A DNA stretch of 8,576 nucleotides, taken from Simkania negevensis (GTDB lineage Bacteria > Chlamydiota > Chlamydiia > Chlamydiales > JAFITR01). A program made the position numbers and the translations under genes. The notes below the pieces were generated by a model. It saw only the letters and a list, made by a program, of their open reading frames with translations, had not been told where the DNA came from and made no database searches. Numbering within the stretch: position 1 is the first letter of the stretch; each line of letters opens with the position of its first letter. The stretch lies in assembly GCA_017116025.1 (NCBI GenBank), contig JAFITR010000061.1, positions 1 to 8,576 of the forward strand. The letters are read 5' to 3'. Shown here one piece after another: positions 5,679 through 8,576 of the stretch.

Positions 5679-7135
5679 TAGTAAACAGCGGTTTTGTTTA
5701 TCGTCTTCTGTGCGAGTAGCGTGCGTTGTATTTTCCCCGACTCCGTTTTTGGCAGGGAGTGGACGAAGAGAAATCGTTTGGGGATTTTATAGGGCTCTAG
5801 AGACTTTTTGCAATGGCTGCGCAGGGTGTTTTGAAACGTTTTCTTCTCCTCGTCTCCACTACAGACGATAGCGGCGACAACTTCATGCGTTGTTAGAGGG
5901 TGTTCGACGCCAAAGACGGCACACTCGACAACACCTTTGCAGCGTGCTAGAACCTCTTCGATCTCCTGGGGGTGGCATTTGAGGCCATCGACATTGATCC
6001 GATCGTGCAATCTCCCTTTGACGGAGAGGAATCCGTCATCATCAATATCGCCCACGTCGCCTGTATGAAACCAGCCTGTACTGTCGAAAGCGTTAGAGGT
6101 TTCTTCTCCCCAATAACCCATCATGAGATTGGCTCCTTTAATGCAGATCTCCCCTTCTTGGCCCTCTATATGGTCGATCTTAACGGATATTCCAGGAGCG
6201 CATTTCCCTACGGTATGAAGTTTCTTGCTCTTCTCGTTGTAGTGTATGTAAGTGGAGCGACTGGCTTCTGTGAGTCCGTAGTACATGTAGAAGTTTGTTT
6301 TAGGAAGGAGTTGCATGAGCGAAGAGATTGTCTCTTCTTCTACTTTCGCTGTATTGACAATGAGGTAGCGTAGTTGCTGTGCGTATTGCCGTAGTTCGTT
6401 TTGGTAGCTTTGTGTAAGCAGGGTAAGCTGTGCAGGTGTTGCAGCATAGCCTGTAATCTGTTTGTCTGCTAAAGATTTGAGGAGCATGCTGAGATCTCGT
6501 GCGGAAGGGAGTAGGGAGATGGTGTTGCCGAGGATAAGGTGGCAGTGGATATGCCCGAGGCCGAAAGAGTGGGAGAGGTGTAAAGTGATGAGCTCGTGGT
6601 CGCCGTGGCGCATTTGTGCCCAGCGAATGATGGAGAGTGTGGTAAAAAGGAGAGCGTTTTGGGAGATCATGACCGCTTTGGGCTTGCCCGTTGTACCGCT
6701 GGTAAAGAGTAGGTGTGCAATGTCGCTGCGTGTCTGATCCCATGCAAGGGTCGTGATGGTATTGAGGTCGGGAAAAGTTAAGACGGGGCAGGGTAGTTTG
6801 TCTGCCGAAGGGAGCTTTTTGTCTGTTATAAGGGCTGTTGCTTGGATATGTGAGGCGGTGTAGTGGATAGAGAGGTGCTTTGAAAAGTTGTCGATAGGGG
6901 CTGGAATGGCTCCTATTGCTTGGCAGGCGAAATAGGAGAAGAGGAGGCGGATTTTGTCATCAAAGTAGAGGATTACTCTGTTGCCTGCACTAATGTCATT
7001 GTTCTTGAAAAAGGCAGCCGTTTTCTGGACAGCAATGAACGCTTCTGAGTAGGTGTATCGATTGTTGTCCGAGCAGAGAAAAAGTTTGTCCGGGTAGTGT
7101 CTGTTTTGCTGGTGTAGGAAGTCGAGCAGATACAT
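5678..7135 (-). CDS. AMP-forming acyl-CoA synthetase / acyl-ACP ligase
   Basis: A 485-residue ANL-superfamily adenylating enzyme that activates a carboxylic acid as acyl-AMP and then transfers it to CoA or, as the neighbouring carrier protein suggests, to a phosphopantetheine thiol. Landmarks in order: the P-loop FTSGTTGKPKAVM (144-156); HSFGLGH (189-195); YYGLTEAS (285-292); the TGD motif (358-360) with DDDGFLSVKGRLHDRIN (365-381), including Arg375; NVDGLKCHPQEIE (381-393); and the catalytic Lys468 in KTESGKIQR (463-471). Size is close to DltA-like and amino-acid- or hydroxyacid-activating stand-alone domains. Residues that line the acyl pocket cannot be interpreted reliably by eye. It starts 6 bases after the carrier-protein stop, and a GGAGG lies in the carrier gene's last codons. 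It ends overlapping the dehydrogenase start by one base. Confidence 0.93.
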   Translation of the reverse strand: MYLLDFLHQQNRHYPDKLFLCSDNNRYTYSEAFIAVQKTAAFFKNNDISAGNRVILYFDDKIRLLFSYFACQAIGAIPAPIDNFSKHLSIHYTASHIQATALITDKKLPSADKLPCPVLTFPDLNTITTLAWDQTRSDIAHLLFTSGTTGKPKAVMISQNALLFTTLSIIRWAQMRHGDHELITLHLSHSFGLGHIHCHLILGNTISLLPSARDLSMLLKSLADKQITGYAATPAQLTLLTQSYQNELRQYAQQLRYLIVNTAKVEEETISSLMQLLPKTNFYMYYGLTEASRSTYIHYNEKSKKLHTVGKCAPGISVKIDHIEGQEGEICIKGANLMMGYWGEETSNAFDSTGWFHTGDVGDIDDDGFLSVKGRLHDRINVDGLKCHPQEIEEVLARCKGVVECAVFGVEHPLTTHEVVAAIVCSGDEEKKTFQNTLRSHCKKSLEPYKIPKRFLFVHSLPKTESGKIQRTLLAQKTINKTAVY

Positions 7136-7141
7136 GATCGT

Positions 7142-7393
7142 TTATACCTCCACACCTTTGTTCCTAAGGTAGTGGCGGATGTCGCCAAGCGTGTTGATGG
7201 ACGTCGCCTCTTGGGGCGTCATATGGTGGCCAAATTCCTGGTGGATAGCGACTGCCATAGATACTGTGGCTAGGCTGTCCCATCCCTCGATCTCTTCGTA
7301 ACTCTTCTCATCGGTATACTCGTCTTCGTCAAGGAGAAAAACTTCCATGAGGAGCTGCTTGAGCTTCTCCTCGTTTTCTACACACGTTGTCAT
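7142..7393 (-). CDS. acyl carrier protein (stand-alone)
   Basis: An 83-residue acidic carrier protein. Ser40 in EGWDSLATVSMAVAI (36-50) is the phosphopantetheine attachment serine, in the DSL motif with a preceding Trp. Surrounding sequence fits the four-helix fold. The GWDSL form and a small size are more typical of carriers dedicated to a pathway (DltC- and PKS/NRPS-like) than of the housekeeping fatty-acid AcpP (usually GADSLD), so it probably serves the ligase encoded next to it. It sits 10 bases after the AAC(3)-like gene stop and 6 bases before the ligase start. A modest GAAGAG lies 6-11 bases before the ATG. A 4'-phosphopantetheinyl transferase is not in the window and would have to be supplied from elsewhere. 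Confidence 0.92.
   Translation of the reverse strand: MTTCVENEEKLKQLLMEVFLLDEDEYTDEKSYEEIEGWDSLATVSMAVAIHQEFGHHMTPQEATSINTLGDIRHYLRNKGVEV
7147..7151 (-). promoter_or_regulatory. ribosome binding site of the AMP ligase gene
   Basis: GGAGG on the minus strand, within the last codons of the carrier-protein gene and 11 bases before the ATG of the ligase gene. The spacing is slightly long. It is one of the best Shine-Dalgarno matches in the minus-strand group and supports ATG 7135 as the start. Confidence 0.7.
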
Positions 7394-7403
7394 GACAGCT
7401 CTT

Positions 7404-8225
7404 CTATGTTAACGGCGGCTGCTCAGTAGAAAAGGCAGGCTGCTGCCGGAGAAAATAGTAAATATCTTCGTCAAGGCACTTTACCCCTTCTGCAAAGGCC
7501 CCCTGTGCTTCGACCAGGTAGAGAGGATTGTCCTTCACCACTGTTTTTTTTGCTATCCCTTTCTTCAGAAGTCGGGTTTGAAATGGGATGATATCGTACT
7601 CGATGCCGTAGTTTAGGTAGCGGACCGTTGTCACAACACGGCCGGGTAAGAGACGTCCCTTTTGTGATACAGGCGTATCGAATAGTTTGCAATAGAGGTG
7701 TGGCACGTTATATTGCTGCTCGATGTAATGCACATACGTCATGGATTGCATGCTAACTCCAAAAAATAGGAATTTAGCGTTGTGTTCGTGTAGACGATGC
7801 CAGGGAGAGGTAACTCCATATCCGTTCAGAGAGCCGCTGCCGCAAATTGCTTCCGCTTGAGAGCCAACGGCAGCGATGCTGAGCAGTGGATTGCAGCTCC
7901 TCACGCGGGAAGGGCGGGCGTTGACATGCCTGCTGAGGGCCCCTAGTGATTTTGATACGGGCGAAGTTTCTACGTCAAACGGCAACCCTTTGCGGGCGTA
8001 GTCGTAGTAGTAGGCGGGTACGACAAGTGTTCCCTTGTCTTCTCCACCTAGGAGATCAAACAGTAGGTTGTAATAGAACGACAGGATGTCGTCGCGTGAT
8101 ATCAGGTCGTGCGCGCTGCCAAATACTCCAAGGTCTGAATGGACAAAGAGGATGTCCCCTTCTTCAATACCGAGTTGATTAAAAGCACGTAGCAGTGACG
8201 TTTTATACTTTTGCTGCGCGGGCAC
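7404..8225 (-). CDS. AAC(3)-family (aminoglycoside N3-acetyltransferase-like) acetyltransferase
   Basis: A 273-residue protein from GTG 8225. It belongs to the antibiotic N-acetyltransferase AAC(3)/YokD fold. Seen: LGIEEGDILFVHSDLGVFG near the N terminus (about 18-36), the usual LGVxxGDxVxVHSSL signature; GTLVVPAYYYDYA (65-77); SLGALSR (93-99); RSCNPLLSIAAVG (109-121); and TYVHYIEQQYNVPH (163-176), with His166 and Glu169 at the family's catalytic His/Glu position. The His-Pro usually found in the RSxHP motif is Asn-Pro here. The gene overlaps the end of rpsT by 23 bases. Longer starts (GTG 8273/8282, TTG 8291) would overlap rpsT more, and no ATG/GTG/TTG follows until well into the fold, so GTG 8225 is the best choice, though no Shine-Dalgarno is seen. 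A role in acetylating a sugar amine or pathway intermediate is more likely than drug resistance. Family assignment is secure; substrate is unknown. Confidence 0.88.
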   Translation of the reverse strand: MPAQQKYKTSLLRAFNQLGIEEGDILFVHSDLGVFGSAHDLISRDDILSFYYNLLFDLLGGEDKGTLVVPAYYYDYARKGLPFDVETSPVSKSLGALSRHVNARPSRVRSCNPLLSIAAVGSQAEAICGSGSLNGYGVTSPWHRLHEHNAKFLFFGVSMQSMTYVHYIEQQYNVPHLYCKLFDTPVSQKGRLLPGRVVTTVRYLNYGIEYDIIPFQTRLLKKGIAKKTVVKDNPLYLVEAQGAFAEGVKCLDEDIYYFLRQQPAFSTEQPPLT

Positions 8226-8481
8226 AGAAGCGGGACTTGAGCCTGCTTGCCTTGTTTTTCTTAAACATACCACGTTTAGCACCTTGATCAAGTAAAGAGT
8301 AGACCTCGTTCAGCTTCTCTTGAACGAGAGCTTTGTCGCTCCCTTTAAGGATGGACTCAAAACTGCGAACTGCTGTGCGCACGCGTGACTTGAAAGCCTT
8401 GTTGATGATGCGATGCTTTTCGTTGCGACTATCCCTTTTTAATGCTGTAGGGCGTTTTGTTCGCTTGGTCTCTTTGGCCAT
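8203..8481 (-). CDS. rpsT: 30S ribosomal protein S20
   Basis: A 92-residue basic protein that binds 16S rRNA and helps assemble the small subunit. It starts MAKETKRTKRPTALKRD; the middle AFKSRVRT (38-45) and the end VYSLLDQGAKRGMFKKNKAS (61-80) match S20, with the pattern I recall from chlamydial S20 proteins. ATG 8481 is chosen over the longer reading from 8517 because a good GAGGA ribosome site stands 7 bases before it. Full length, including the C-terminal LKSR region. The stop TAA (8203-8205) falls within the AAC(3)-like gene. A strong promoter lies upstream. This is the only housekeeping gene in the window and the best lineage marker. Confidence 0.97.
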   Translation of the reverse strand: MAKETKRTKRPTALKRDSRNEKHRIINKAFKSRVRTAVRSFESILKGSDKALVQEKLNEVYSLLDQGAKRGMFKKNKASRLKSRFCARAAKV

Positions 8482-8488
8482 AGATAGT

Positions 8489-8493
8489 TCCTC
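8489..8493 (-). promoter_or_regulatory. ribosome binding site of rpsT
   Basis: GAGGA on the minus strand, 7 bases before ATG 8481. It decides the start of rpsT against the longer open reading from 8517. Confidence 0.85.
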
Positions 8494-8505
8494 AATACAA
8501 TAGTT

Positions 8506-8517
8506 TTGTTTAAACAA
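8506..8517. other. perfect 12-bp palindrome in the rpsT leader
   Basis: TTGTTTAAACAA reads the same on both strands. It lies between the promoter and the ribosome site, about 12 bases after the expected transcription start. It could be a repressor operator. With no loop it is a poor RNA hairpin. It could also be AT-rich chance. Confidence 0.35.
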
Positions 8518-8535
8518 TGCTTTTCAAAGAGATTC

Positions 8536-8565
8536 AGTATAAATTCTTTCCCTTTATTCCGTCAA
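8536..8565 (-). promoter_or_regulatory. housekeeping-sigma promoter of rpsT and probably of the whole minus-strand group
   Basis: On the minus strand, -35 TTGACG (8565-8560) and -10 TATACT (8541-8536) are 18 bases apart, close to the sigma-70/sigma-66 consensus. The expected start is near 8529, giving a leader of about 48 bases with the rpsT ribosome site. Because rpsT and the next five genes are contiguous or overlapping, this is the only clear promoter I can see for the group. Internal promoters cannot be ruled out by eye. Confidence 0.75.
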
Positions 8566-8576
8566 ACCCTATAAAA

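Noticed and set aside
4777..7188. Several open frames of 69-155 codons on both strands within the ligase and dehydrogenase genes (for example 5404-5871 plus, 5972-6373 plus, 6300-6743 minus, 4777-5166 minus)
   Set aside because: They lie wholly inside genes with clear family motifs, have low-complexity translations with no recognisable domain, and lack their own ribosome sites. They are by-products of strand base skew.
7544..7551. A8 tract (coding strand) in the AAC(3)-like gene as a programmed frameshift site
   Set aside because: It encodes a plausible Lys-Lys, the frame continues in family-like sequence, and I see no stimulatory hairpin or useful alternative frame.
8226..8291. Longer AAC(3)-like start at TTG 8291
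   Set aside because: It would overlap rpsT by 89 bases, and the added residues simply read rpsT codons in another frame. The family's N terminus is already complete from GTG 8225.

Overview
The window most likely comes from a chlamydia-like bacterium (phylum Chlamydiota, environmental lineages). The main evidence is the ribosomal protein S20 gene at the right end. Its C-terminal half (FKSRVRT, then VYSLLDQGAKRGMFKKNKASRLKSR-like spacing of basic residues) resembles chlamydial S20 as I remember it. G+C is in the mid-to-high 40s percent from sampled lines, which excludes few families. The lineage call is inference; gene content alone does not fix it.

Layout. Two convergent, tightly packed gene groups meet at a strong inverted repeat near 3457-3523. 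The plus-strand group (87-3419) encodes a GNAT-fold acyltransferase-like protein, a LuxC-family acyl-CoA/acyl-ACP reductase, and a COG4310/DUF4910-type protein with a zinc-aminopeptidase-like domain. The minus-strand group, read from right to left (8481 to 3539), is rpsT (S20), an AAC(3)-family acetyltransferase, an acyl carrier protein, an AMP-forming acyl ligase, an iron-type alcohol dehydrogenase and a LuxE-family acyl-protein synthetase. Its genes overlap or nearly touch, and the first accessory gene begins inside the end of rpsT. The only clear promoter I see for the group is the one in front of rpsT.

How the genes may work together. The AMP ligase could load a carboxylic acid onto the carrier protein. 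LuxE (catalytic Cys kept) and LuxC (catalytic Cys kept) could take an acyl group to the aldehyde. The Fe-type dehydrogenase could interconvert aldehyde and alcohol. The two acetyltransferase-like proteins could acylate an amine or sugar. No luciferase (luxAB) and no LuxD thioesterase are in the window, so this is not a light-producing operon. LuxC/LuxE homologues together with AAC(3)-like, GNAT-like and COG4310 proteins suggest a surface glycan, lipid or small-molecule modification locus. The product cannot be read from the sequence.

The three non-coding stretches (1-86, 3420-3538, 8482-8576) are all short. They hold respectively a possible promoter and a perfect DnaA-box-like 9-mer, a tandem duplication plus hairpin, and the rpsT promoter and leader.
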